In this document: positions 8,897 to 18,197 of the stretch, piece by piece
Layout of the letters: every line of letters begins with the position of its first letter
How positions within the stretch are numbered: position 1 is the first letter of the stretch
Origin: Plasmopara viticola
Taxonomy: Eukaryota > Oomycota > Peronosporomycetes > Peronosporales > Peronosporaceae
DNA: 64,000 bases
Assembly: GCA_001695595.3 (NCBI GenBank)
Contig: MBPM02000022.1
Coordinates: 1-64,000, forward strand
Direction of reading: 5' to 3'
Position numbers and translations under genes: made by a program
The notes under the pieces: model-generated
Told to the model about the DNA's origin: nothing
Databases searched by the model: none
What the model saw: the letters and a program-made list of their open reading frames with translations, nothing else

Positions 8897-8909
8897 ACCC
8901 TAAACCCTA
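8894..8909. repeat. Short telomeric stretch at the 3' end of element B
   Basis: TAAACCCTAAACCCTA, about two units, follows the last sense codon of the RT and precedes the second copy of the B repeat. The same CCCTA-then-GTACAAATTTC junction is found at 5084/5085. Confidence 0.9.
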
Positions 8910-9176
8910 GTACAAATTTCAAGTATGAAATTCAAGTATGAAATTCAAGTATGAAATTCAAGTATGAAATTCAAGTATGAGTTTCAAGTATGAATTTCAA
9001 GTATGAATTTCAAGTTAGAGTTTTGGTAAGATGTCCGTAAGGTCCAAGTCCAACTATAGAATAACAAGTCCTACTGAAGAAGCAAACCAGCGAAAGAATT
9101 AGTCAATCGGATCATTTCGGACTATTCTTTAGGAATAATTAAGTTTGTGTAGTAACTTGCATAATTTAATAAATCC
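8910..9176 (+). repeat. Right pseudo-LTR / 5' fragment of element B
   Basis: A nearly exact copy of 5085-5390 lacking three 13-bp units. It ends at AAATCC. In the left copy this is followed by TAAACC, while here the Copia sequence (AAGAAAGTCC) follows directly with no telomeric DNA. The junction looks like addition of a PLE to a broken chromosome end. Confidence 0.9.
9069..9134 (+). ncRNA. Hammerhead ribozyme (type I), element B right repeat
   Basis: Same fold as the left copy, offset by 3786 bases. Core CTGAAGA is at 9074-9080 and GAAA at 9092-9095. Stem I is TCCTA 9069-9073 with TAGGA 9130-9134. Predicted cleavage falls after 9129. Confidence 0.67.
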
Positions 9177-12100
9177 AAGAAAGTCCACCTTGTTGCCAGA
9201 CTTGAAGCAAAGACCGTGTGACTTGGTTCCTTGCAGATAGCGTAGAATGCGCTTAACTGCAATCCAGTGCTCGGCTTGTGGGTTCTCCATGAAGCGCGAA
9301 ACGTAGCCAACAGCGAAAGCGATGTCTGGACGTGTCGCTGTTGCCAAGTGCATGAGAGCACCCACTGCTTCACGAAATGGAGCATTGACCTTGGATGTTA
9401 CATTGCTCGAAACAAGTCGTAAACTTATGTCCGTCGGACTAATCACAGCCTTGCAGTCGTCCATTCCAAAACGCTTGAGAATGTCCTCCACGTAACGTCG
9501 CTGGCACATTGTCACGCTGCCATCAGCGTTGTCCACTAGCTCGATGCCCAAAACAAACGCACACTTGCCGCTGTCCGTCATCTCGAAGCGCATCTTCAAG
9601 TCACTCTTGGTTCGCGCCATCAGCTCATTCGAGCTGCCGGTAACGAGCACATCATCGACGTACACCAGCAAAAGTACACACTTGCCGTCCGTTACCTTGA
9701 TGTACAGACAGGGGTCGAAATGGGACACTTGAAATCCGATCGAGCATACAGACTCGTCAAACGTCTCGTTCCATACGCGCGAAGCTTGCTTCAGGCCGTA
9801 AATCGCCTTGACCAATTCCAAACAGTTGTGGTCACCGTCAAGCTCCATACCTTCGGGTACCATACAATACACGACTTCTTTCATAACGCCGTAAAGGAAC
9901 GCCGTCACCACATCCAGTTGATCCAGAGGCCACCCAAAGTACTTGGTCAAGCTGATCACCATTCGCAATGTCACATACTTGACAACGGGCGAGAACGTTT
10001 CCGTATAATCGATGCCAAATTTTTGCTCGAATCCCTTAGCCACGAGACGCGCCTTGTACTTTTCAATGGATCCGTCGGCCTTGCGCTTAATCTTGAACAC
10101 CCACTTGGTTCCAATGGCTTGCTGTCCGGTGGGCAGTTTAGCGGCTCGAAACACGCCACGAAGGTGCAACGAGTCCAGTTCTGCATGGATAGCCTTGCGC
10201 CAGTGAACTTGGTCAGGCCCGCTAACAGCATCTTGAAATGTCGTTGGCTCTGACAGATCGCCGGCTTCGACCGCGTTTGCACTTGCTCGCCAAAAGACAG
10301 GAGGGGTAGCGTCATCATCCGGTGTGCCTTTCTCTTCTTCATCCACGGGAAAACGTGATGTCCGCTCGACTGATCTGCGCTTGGCTCGACGTTCGTTTGA
10401 CCCTTCAGGAGCGCTTCCCTCTTTAAGTCCAGCTCCGTGATGCTCATGGTTGGTGCTTGTCGAGTTGCGATCAGTATTCGTCACACTTGTACGCTCCTTG
10501 CGCTTTCCCGCCTGCTTGAAGATCATCGGATGAGCTGCATCCAGATCATTGATGCTTAGCGAGTCGAGGTCGAAATCATCGTCGTCATCTTCATGATCAC
10601 CACTACTCATATCCAAGATGCCGAAACTTGATTCGTCGAAGGTGACATCGCGAGTAATCACCACTTGTCCAGCCTCAATATCAAAAACCCTATAAGCCTT
10701 GGACACCTCTTCGTAACCCACGAAAATCCCTGCACGAGCCTTGGGGTCCCACTTGAGCCGCTTTTCTTTCGGATTGAGAACGTAAGTCCGGCACCCGAAA
10801 ACACGCATATGTTTGACGCTTGGCTTGAACTTGTGCACGATCTCAAAAGGAGTCTTGTTGCTAACCTTGGGCGACGGAAGGCGATTCTTGATGTAGATAG
10901 CCACCATAGCAGCTTCACCCCAAAAACACTTGTCCAACTTGGCATGGTGCAGTATGCTGCGGCCGATTGTGACGATGGTTCTGATGGCGCGCTCCGCTGT
11001 GCCGTTAGTCTGGTGTGCGTATGGCACCGTAGTTTGCTGCTCGATACCTTCATCTCTGTAGAAAGCTTGAAGCGAGCTTGTTGCAAATTCGCGGGCTCCG
11101 TCGTGTCGTACAAACTTGACCTTCTTGCTGAACTGTGTCTGCACCATCAAGATGTACTTCTTGACGCATTCCTCTCTTTCGGACTTGGCGCGCAGGCAGA
11201 AACCCTTCATACACCCGCTAGCTTCATCCACGATTAGCAAGAGATACTTGCTCCCGCCGAGAGAGTTTGTCTCCATGGGCCCACAGATGTCAAAGTAGAG
11301 CAGCTCAAATGTGTCGTAGCTGCGCTTGTCCTGGTTGCTTGGGAATGGTTTTTGGACCATCTTTCCTTGCTGACACCCTCGGCATGCACTTGATCCACTT
11401 GACTTAATAGGCGCGCATGCATCCTTGATCATGTTGGTAGTCACCATTTTGCGAAGCACGTCGACTGGAGCATGACCCATACGCGCGTGTAAGTCGACAC
11501 CACTGTTTCCACGTGTAGTCGCATTTGCCGAGCGCTGAGCCGTACGAAGCCAATATAGTCCATCCACAAGATCTGCTGTGGCCACCACTTGATGCGAAGA
11601 TTTCCGTGCAATGTGCATGTGTGCGCCATCAAACACCACTTTAAACTTGCCACTTTTGTTGATCTGAGGTACTGATAGCAGGTTCTTGTTCATCATCGGC
11701 ACGTATAATGCATCCTTGACTTCGATGTCGCGTTCTTCACCATCGGACAGAACCACTCGTTCAATGATGGTGCCAACGCCCTTGATCTCGGCCTTGTTGC
11801 CGTCAGCCACCGATAGCTCGCCTTTATCTTGCTCATTTAGCATGACGAACTTGGCCTTGTTGTTGCAGATGTGATGAGTAGCACCACTGTCAATCGCCCA
11901 CATCCCTGGCATATTCTTGCCAGTTGAAAGTCCACGTTCCAGCGATACAGCAAACGCAACACGGTCGTACTCGTAATCATCATTGGGTCGATAGTAGATA
12001 TTGTTGGCTCCGCGTCCACGAGCTTGGCCGCCGCGTCGAGCACCTCGATTGTCGTCTTTTTGCTTGGTCCAGCACCTCTCCACGGAGTGCCCCAATTTTC

Positions 12101-12779
12101 CACAGTATGTGCATTGGCGAGACTCACGCTCAGCACTAAATGCCTTCACCGCATCTTCAGTCTTAACCACCGGAGTCTTTGCACTTTGACGCTTGATATG
12201 CTCATTCGTGAGCACTTTCACAACGTCTTGCGTACGCAGTTCCGCGTTGCTAATCTCCAAGTTAAGAACAACGTTCTCAAAACTTTTAGGGAGACTCCGC
12301 AGCAAGCAGATCGCAACATCTTCATCCTCCATTTTGGCACCAATACTGCTGAGCTTGGCGCTGATGTTGAGAACTTCGTTGCAGTGGTGCATGACGTTGT
12401 CGCCTTCCGCCAGCTCCATACTGAAGAGTTGACGCTTCAAGTAGATGCGCCCAGCCTTCTGTGATCCACCGTAAAGTGTCTTGATACGCTGCCACGCGAC
12501 CCACGCTTCCTCGCAGTCATCAACCACGTGATGGTAGTCGGCCTCCATATGCAAGAGCATCAGACCAAAAGCAACGTTGCTGGTCTTGACATACTCGTCT
12601 GCAGCACGTGCGTCGGCGAAGGTCGGAGTCACCTCCCGGTTGACTACGTGCCATACCGACTTGGTCAGGAACACGCCACGCATGTAGCGGTTCCACGTGG
12701 CAATGTTGTCGCCGTTGAATTTCTCGATGGCGATCTTGGCCGAGACGTTGTGCGCAGAAGACATGGTCGTTGGGCTCAT
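9129..12779 (-). CDS. Copia Gag-Pol polyprotein, C-terminally truncated
   Basis: A 1216-residue frame; the last 16 or so residues are read from PLE sequence beyond the junction. Domains: Gag of the UBN2/Copia type (about 15-200), zinc knuckle C-T-Y-C-..-H-..-C (about 222-236), aspartic protease D-S-G-A-T-H-H (about 294), integrase with the H-H-C-C zinc region (from H-A-R-M-G-H near 429) and core Asp, Asp and Glu in [14 protein letters not shown] and N-G-T-A-E-R, and reverse transcriptase with Y-V-D-D (about 1037). RNase H is lost. The order Gag-PR-IN-RT is that of Ty1/Copia. There are no internal stops or frameshifts, so truncation is recent. The first ATG lies within the primer-binding site; M6 is an alternative start. 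Confidence 0.93.
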   Translation of the reverse strand: MSPTTMSSAHNVSAKIAIEKFNGDNIATWNRYMRGVFLTKSVWHVVNREVTPTFADARAADEYVKTSNVAFGLMLLHMEADYHHVVDDCEEAWVAWQRIKTLYGGSQKAGRIYLKRQLFSMELAEGDNVMHHCNEVLNISAKLSSIGAKMEDEDVAICLLRSLPKSFENVVLNLEISNAELRTQDVVKVLTNEHIKRQSAKTPVVKTEDAVKAFSAERESRQCTYCGKLGHSVERCWTKQKDDNRGARRGGQARGRGANNIYYRPNDDYEYDRVAFAVSLERGLSTGKNMPGMWAIDSGATHHICNNKAKFVMLNEQDKGELSVADGNKAEIKGVGTIIERVVLSDGEERDIEVKDALYVPMMNKNLLSVPQINKSGKFKVVFDGAHMHIARKSSHQVVATADLVDGLYWLRTAQRSANATTRGNSGVDLHARMGHAPVDVLRKMVTTNMIKDACAPIKSSGSSACRGCQQGKMVQKPFPSNQDKRSYDTFELLYFDICGPMETNSLGGSKYLLLIVDEASGCMKGFCLRAKSEREECVKKYILMVQTQFSKKVKFVRHDGAREFATSSLQAFYRDEGIEQQTTVPYAHQTNGTAERAIRTIVTIGRSILHHAKLDKCFWGEAAMVAIYIKNRLPSPKVSNKTPFEIVHKFKPSVKHMRVFGCRTYVLNPKEKRLKWDPKARAGIFVGYEEVSKAYRVFDIEAGQVVITRDVTFDESSFGILDMSSGDHEDDDDDFDLDSLSINDLDAAHPMIFKQAGKRKERTSVTNTDRNSTSTNHEHHGAGLKEGSAPEGSNERRAKRRSVERTSRFPVDEEEKGTPDDDATPPVFWRASANAVEAGDLSEPTTFQDAVSGPDQVHWRKAIHAELDSLHLRGVFRAAKLPTGQQAIGTKWVFKIKRKADGSIEKYKARLVAKGFEQKFGIDYTETFSPVVKYVTLRMVISLTKYFGWPLDQLDVVTAFLYGVMKEVVYCMVPEGMELDGDHNCLELVKAIYGLKQASRVWNETFDESVCSIGFQVSHFDPCLYIKVTDGKCVLLLVYVDDVLVTGSSNELMARTKSDLKMRFEMTDSGKCAFVLGIELVDNADGSVTMCQRRYVEDILKRFGMDDCKAVISPTDISLRLVSSNVTSKVNAPFREAVGALMHLATATRPDIAFAVGYVSRFMENPQAEHWIAVKRILRYLQGTKSHGLCFKSGNKVDFLGFIKLCKLLHKLNYS

Positions 12780-12783
12780 AACC
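12771..12783 (-). other. Copia primer-binding site
   Basis: Minus-strand GGTTATGAGCCCA, directly after the LTR end CAACA. It resembles the GGTTATGGGCCC site of Drosophila copia, which primes from an internal fragment of initiator tRNA-Met. The polyprotein ATG lies within it. Confidence 0.65.
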
Positions 12784-13131
12784 TGTTGAATGAGCTGAAG
12801 AGGACGAAGGAGAAAAACCGAAGAGTCTGCGCGGAGGAAAACCGGAGCGAAGACACTTGAGTAGAAGAAGGAATATTTGGAAGTGAGTTTATTAATTTGG
12901 TCCTTAGTTCACAACTCCTTGCTACATCTAAGCCATTCAATTATCTAAGCCAATCAAAAGAGCTTACTATCTGGGCGCAATCATCTTCCCATCCGGGCGC
13001 AATCATCCTGAGTGCGCCTGTCCGTGTGTCTATCCATGGCGTCATCGTTGTATGTTTGAACCGTTGGACAGCCGCTCGTATTGGACAGCCTTGGAAGCCG
13101 GAATAAAACGGAGGGAAACCTATTACCTTCA
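12784..13131 (-). repeat. Copia 5' LTR
   Basis: About 348 bp, beginning TG and ending CA on the plus strand. The inner edge is fixed by the primer-binding site. The outer edge is inferred: homology to the B-type PLE resumes at about 13134. The sequence has no coding potential. The second LTR is lost, so the pair cannot be compared. Confidence 0.6.
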
Positions 13132-14385
13132 ATAGCCTTTAAAGAAAAGGCTACGCGCAAACGGAAAAGCGGGTGCTACAGGTCTCGCCAAGTCCGGAAA
13201 GCCGCCCACCAAGTCGAATTCAGGGAAAAACAACAAGCAGAAAGGCGCGCGGAGCGCGAAAGGCAAGACTTAATCTAAGTAGACAGGTCAGATAGTAGGA
13301 ATGCGCTGGCACTATTTGCTAGTCGCAGTACTAGGGAGGTTAATAGCTACGCAAAGAACATGGCATTTCATACCTTTGTTTCACCTTCAATTGTTAATCC
13401 CCCCGCTCTAAACCGCTCACTGGGACTTGGCCTAAATCTGCCCGATCTTTATGTTGCACTCCCAGACTTAATTCGAAAAGTTCGCTTCTTTACTTAGTTT
13501 GAAAGCCATCACGGAACACATATCAGCAAGATTTATGTTTCAAATCCTTCGTTCCAACTAGAATGAGCATTGTCGCCAATCGAAACGATCGTCACACATG
13601 TTCAACACAACGTTAGTCGCGAGACATAGGAACCGAGGAAGCTCAGGAACCTCGACTCTAAACAATGGGAGACGTTTTAGCTCGCCCAGGTCTTAAAGTT
13701 TCATTACTGATAAGAGCTTAGGGCCAGCTCTTTCTACAACAGAGCACTATGTAAGACTGTGTATTGACCGTATTTAGCAAAGACATACGCCTATCGTACT
13801 GACTGGGATACTACACAAATCATTGTGGCGAAAGTTGAAGAGTCAAGCTAAAATTGTTCTTACGCATCAGCAAAAATTCACAAACCTGCACTCTGTATAT
13901 GGCCCCTTGTATCCAATAGTTCCAGTATTCTGGAAGAACTTTCAAGGTGGTAAGAATTCCAATGTTATCCCTTATAGATCCACCAGATCCTTTATACGCG
14001 ACTTAGACCAGCTTTTGACGGACCTCCCACACTAATACTCCCGCCTGGTACGCCGTTGATCACTATCAACTTAGAATATCTATACACTATTATCCCGACC
14101 ATCAACGCTATCAAAGCAATCGCGGAACGTATACAGGGTCATCCATTGGGAAAACGCAATTCTGTCTGAACATCAAGTAGTAATGCATCACAATTACTTC
14201 ACTTTTGGAAACTCGTGCTGGCGCCAACTACGTGGAACGACTATGGGAACGCCGGTAGCACCGCATTCAATCCATACTCGTGGCTCACATCGTAGAGATT
14301 CTACTCACACGATATGTAGCTTACTACAAACGCTTCATCGATGACATCTTCACGTTGTGGAGTCTTAGTACCAAGTGCCTCAGAT
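13132..14385 (+). pseudogene. Decayed element-B-type PLE fragment (ORF1 end through RT)
   Basis: Matches element B from about 6900 to 8290 in the same orientation, with many substitutions, indels and stops. Recognisable blocks include the ORF1 basic tail and RT N-terminus (13145-13275), the segment with AATGCGCTGGCACTATTTGCTAG (about 13300), the D-Q-L-L-T-D-L region (about 14010), the G-T-P-V-A-P-like stretch (about 14240) and the catalytic Y..R-F-I-D-D-I-F (about 14330). The slippery heptamer is mutated (GGGAAAAAC). Both ends are missing. This is an older layer of the same telomeric process. Confidence 0.88.
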
Positions 14386-14764
14386 TCCAGTGCTCCAATT
14401 GTAAAATAAACAACCAGTCTCAAACGCTAAGCAGAATATTTCTGCTATAAGCAACGCGATAATGATCTGAACATGGATGTTTAAGGTAAGAGCTATGCTT
14501 AGCGCCGTTTTTTACTTTGACAAGCGTTATCTTATGAGCTAGTATGTTCATCTCCCTTGACAGCGTGCTGCATTGGAGAAAGAAGTGCGGGCGTTTGTAA
14601 AAAAGTATACCAAGACTTGAGGCAAATTGGCCGAGCCGAAAAAGCGTTGCGTAAAAAAATTGTTGCTGAAAAATGTGTAGCAAACCAGCGACCATACCGG
14701 ATCATTTCGATACTATATTTTTACATAAAATATTTAGTATTTGTGGTAACTTTTTAAAAAAAAT

Positions 14765-14837
14765 CCTAAGCTCTAAACTCTAAACCCTAGACTTTCACTT
14801 CGGGCCTTCAATTAAGCGTTAAACCTAAACCCTAGTA
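14765..14837. repeat. Degenerate telomere-like remnants
   Basis: Broken CCCTAAA-type units (CTCTAAACTCTAAACCCTAG and AAACCTAAACCCTAG) on either side of CACTTCGGGCC, which resembles the ACTTCGGGCCC at the 3' end of element A. Probably an old internalised chromosome end. Confidence 0.5.
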
Positions 14838-17800
14838 AAGAGGTGACTCACAAATGCGGTATTTAGGACTCGGGTCTTAGTTATAACGCTCCAAGCATTA
14901 ACATGCGTAAAAAACATTCTTGAGAAATTCCGTAAGTATAGAGAGTTTTTCACCAACAAGATCGGCACCTAAGTGCAAATACCCCGCAGTGTTTTTTTAG
15001 CACACAGATGACCATTTCTGTCTCACCGTATTTTTGTCGATGGTCTGCTGATAGCGATTTAAGATTGGTAGAATAGTATTTGCTTAAAAGCACAAGTGAA
15101 ACTTGAGTCTCTCACATTTTGTGTTATTGTATAGGAAATGCTATGGTTTCCGAAAATCGTTTCCTGTAACGTTAATCGTTGGCACTGGCTTGGAAAGGTA
15201 CTAGAAATACCAATCTTGCTTAAAACATCAAAATAATCTGGTTGCCATCAAATAACGATAAGCCACCCCCAAAGTCAAGATTTATGGACTTTCAATAGTC
15301 CGCCGGTGACAGCAGTTATGTATAGGTGATGATGTGTCCGTCACAGTTTTGACCTTTGAACTAATCTCACATATCCTCACAAATTAGATAAACCAGTTGT
15401 ACACTTGGGGCAACCGATATGCTGTGGTCAAGAGAAACGTTTTCTCTTGGCTAAATGACCGCAAATTGATTCATCATGTGCCTCAAAAGCAAACACTACT
15501 TTAGTTGTCTGTCATTCGGTACAACATCTCGAACTGAGACTGCTACATTTATGCATTGCAGAGTTGTATATCAAACTACTTATAACTATGCAATAGCGAT
15601 TGCTATCGATAAGTCATCCGTACGATACGACGTTGTTGTCCAAACTCGCATTGAAGGCTTTCGATTAGCACACATTTTTATGCCTGACAAACCCTTCAGC
15701 TGATGAAATGTTTACCCTGCTGATGTAGATATATTGGTCTGCGTGAAAAGGCGCCGACGAATTTGCCAAGCCTTTCCTCAGCGCAGAAAGTATTTTCTGC
15801 GAGAGCTAACAAAACCTTGACATTCTTTTGAAAATATGGGCGTATTCGTGGCCTTGTCATCGATGTACTGTCTGGATAGACCATTCTTGGAGCCCAAAAG
15901 ATGCAGTTAGAATTACAACAGAGCGTGCTTTATTACGAGTGATTTTTTGACATGAAAACGTTTGGCATCCTCAACATTTCTGGACTGAAAAGAAACTTCT
16001 CATCCTCATCGTAATTCAATAATGTTCAGCTGATCATATCGTCAAAAGCGTCGAAATGGATAGTAAACGGCTTTATATAGCCAGAACAGGTCCCTGCTGG
16101 TGACTTTCTTGTTATCATAAAATGCATCTTACGCTGGCTCATCCAAGTCCGTACTCCTTTTGAAGGACGATTCGAATTCCCTCTTTCATTGTCTCTGCCT
16201 GCGATTTCAAGAGCCGAATGCAAAACTGGCCTACTCTTTGGCCACCCATGCGCACGGAATTATTGACATGTTCGGAAAGTCCAGTACTGGAGACACTGAT
16301 GCACGTACGAAAGCATAAGCATTGGTGGGAACTAAAATCTCCGAAGAAAGTTGCTCTTACCTACTTCTTCATGCGCTGCTAAGGTAAACACACTCAGGCG
16401 AAGTGATTGTACGGGCGACTGCCTAGCTTTTAGCTATGTAGAATTTGCAAAAGCCACTCGCACCTGACTTTAGCATTTTAAAGCGCTCAATTAAACCACC
16501 AACGGCTGACGAAATGCACTATCAACTCTCATGATGTGATTTGACGATGCTCAAAGTTCGCTTCAAATAGTCATTCCCCGAATTATCTGATGAATCAATG
16601 AAGGCTGTCTTAGTGCTCATCTCTATCTTTCTATTCTAGAGGTGAAAATTCTGGATTGACTTTTATTAAATGTGAAAATTTTAGGCTCTATCGCCTCAAA
16701 ATCCACACTATGCACTACAGCCGAGCTTTTAGTGTCTTTGCTGCTCAAAGCATAGAATAAAGGCTCTGCTCTCTAGATTAAGCGCCGTGATGCATTCGAC
16801 CTGCTTAGCAGGAGAATGGGCTACCAACCAACCCGCATTCTCTTGTCGATGGAAGCCGGTTGTCATCCAAGCAGTACGAAGTGCGCTTCAAAAGGTGGTT
16901 GTAGCCATCCTAGAATGCGTGAGTTCAGGCGGATAATTTGCTGCAAAAAGCGCATTAAGATGGGACGGAGCCACGCATCACTTTGCACAGAGTAGACGTG
17001 CAGGATGGTAGAGCGGTAGGACATTTCGATGGGTGCAAAAAGTGCCTTTTAAAAACTTATTTATTCAACCTAATATTATATGGGCTACCTATAACTCTTA
17101 TAATGGATCAAATTTGACTCTACACTAAAAATTGAAGTTTGTCAATTTCATTGTCCTTTGAAATGCTACTGTAGACAAATTGGTGTAGATACTGGTATGA
17201 CATTATTCTTACAAAGCTTTTTTTATGGGAAGACAGCTCACAACACAACGGCCCACTACCAGTTACTGCTTGAAAAAAATTGCTTTTTTGGATCCCAATA
17301 ATATCTCAAATAAATACATCGCATTATGCACTATCGGCTACAATACCTTTATGCAGTCTATCGAGCAGTAGAATCCCGGATTGCTCGTTGGCTTTGGCCG
17401 TGAGATCGAATCTATAAAGTCTATAAACAAGCGTATTTGAGTGCGTGTTGTAACGTTAATTCTGCTGGGTGGAGCAAACGAAATAATGATACCACGTGGT
17501 TCGAATCTTAAAGTATCGCTATGTTCATGTTGGTTAGAAACGTGGCAATTGCACAATCAAAGCAACGTACTTTTTGGCGAGCATCTAGAATCAATGACAA
17601 TGAATATCATTTGTAGATACAATCTGCATCACTGTACTCGACGGAAGTAATGTACCAACAAGTAAGGCTTTTAGTTTAATGCGACAATTCAGTGCAAGAT
17701 CCAATTTGTTTAAATGTGGTAAGCAAGCAAATCTTTTGTCCTTCTCTAGCTGCGCGTGCCTGTGCAATAGCGAGCCAAAACTTATATTTATATAGATACA

Positions 17801-18197
17801 ATGGTTCTGATCGGCTAACATACCGAATATCTTTTTTGTGATTAAGTAAGGAGCGTACTGGTGACTAAATAGGCAAACTTACGATGAGAAAAGGGAGTGA
17901 AAAGCGATGCGATTGCGTGTATGGTGCAATAGTTGGTTAATATGCATGAGCAGGTTTCGTACTTTGGTGGTGTGATGATCGCTTTGAGTGGGTGCAAATT
18001 TCGGTAAGGCTTATAATAACAGCTTTGCTTAAATCAATTTATTTTGAGATTGCATCTGCTCTGCTGCGGCTTGGCATGGTCAATTTTAATGTTCTTGTCG
18101 CATACCATATATCTGCTTTTTATGGTTCCTTTTTTATACTTTGTGTGGATTACGTATTAATCGAGCAGATCGCATTTAGATTTCGCACCTTCTGGCA
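14838..18197. other. Region without recognisable genes
   Basis: AT-rich sequence with only short open frames on both strands. I recognise no domain. A small perfect hairpin (CGCAGAAA/TTTCTGCG) lies near 15780. A lone GGTTCGAATC at about 17498 resembles a tRNA B box, but no tRNA can be folded around it. Confidence 0.5.

Larger units (their letters stand above)
5085..8909 (+). mobile_element. Telomere-attached endonuclease-minus Penelope-like element, family B
   Basis: A second PLE, clearly related to A in protein layout but different at nucleotide level and richer in GC. In order it has a 5' repeat (5085-5390) with a 13-bp minisatellite and hammerhead fold, a long leader, ORF1 (6123-7046), an RT frame ending at 8896, about two telomeric units (8894-8908), then a second copy of the 5' repeat (8910-9176). 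The RT frame is intact. Telomeric DNA lies on both sides, and the 3' end points to the chromosome interior, as in A. Confidence 0.87.
9177..13131 (-). mobile_element. Ty1/Copia LTR retrotransposon, 3'-truncated
   Basis: Minus-strand Copia element with its 5' LTR (12784-13131), a tRNA primer-binding site (12771-12783) and an intact polyprotein up to the RNase H region. The remainder of RNase H and the 3' LTR are missing, cut off at the PLE junction at 9176/9177. On the right the LTR lies inside a decayed B-type PLE. The element therefore inserted into an older subtelomeric PLE and then lost its distal half to chromosome-end breakage. Confidence 0.9.

Noticed and set aside
9529..12464. Plus-strand ORFs of 60-190 codons within the Copia region
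   Set aside because: They are shadows of the intact minus-strand polyprotein, with no recognisable motifs.
17490..17510. B-box-like GGTTCGAATC
   Set aside because: No A box at the right distance and no cloverleaf.
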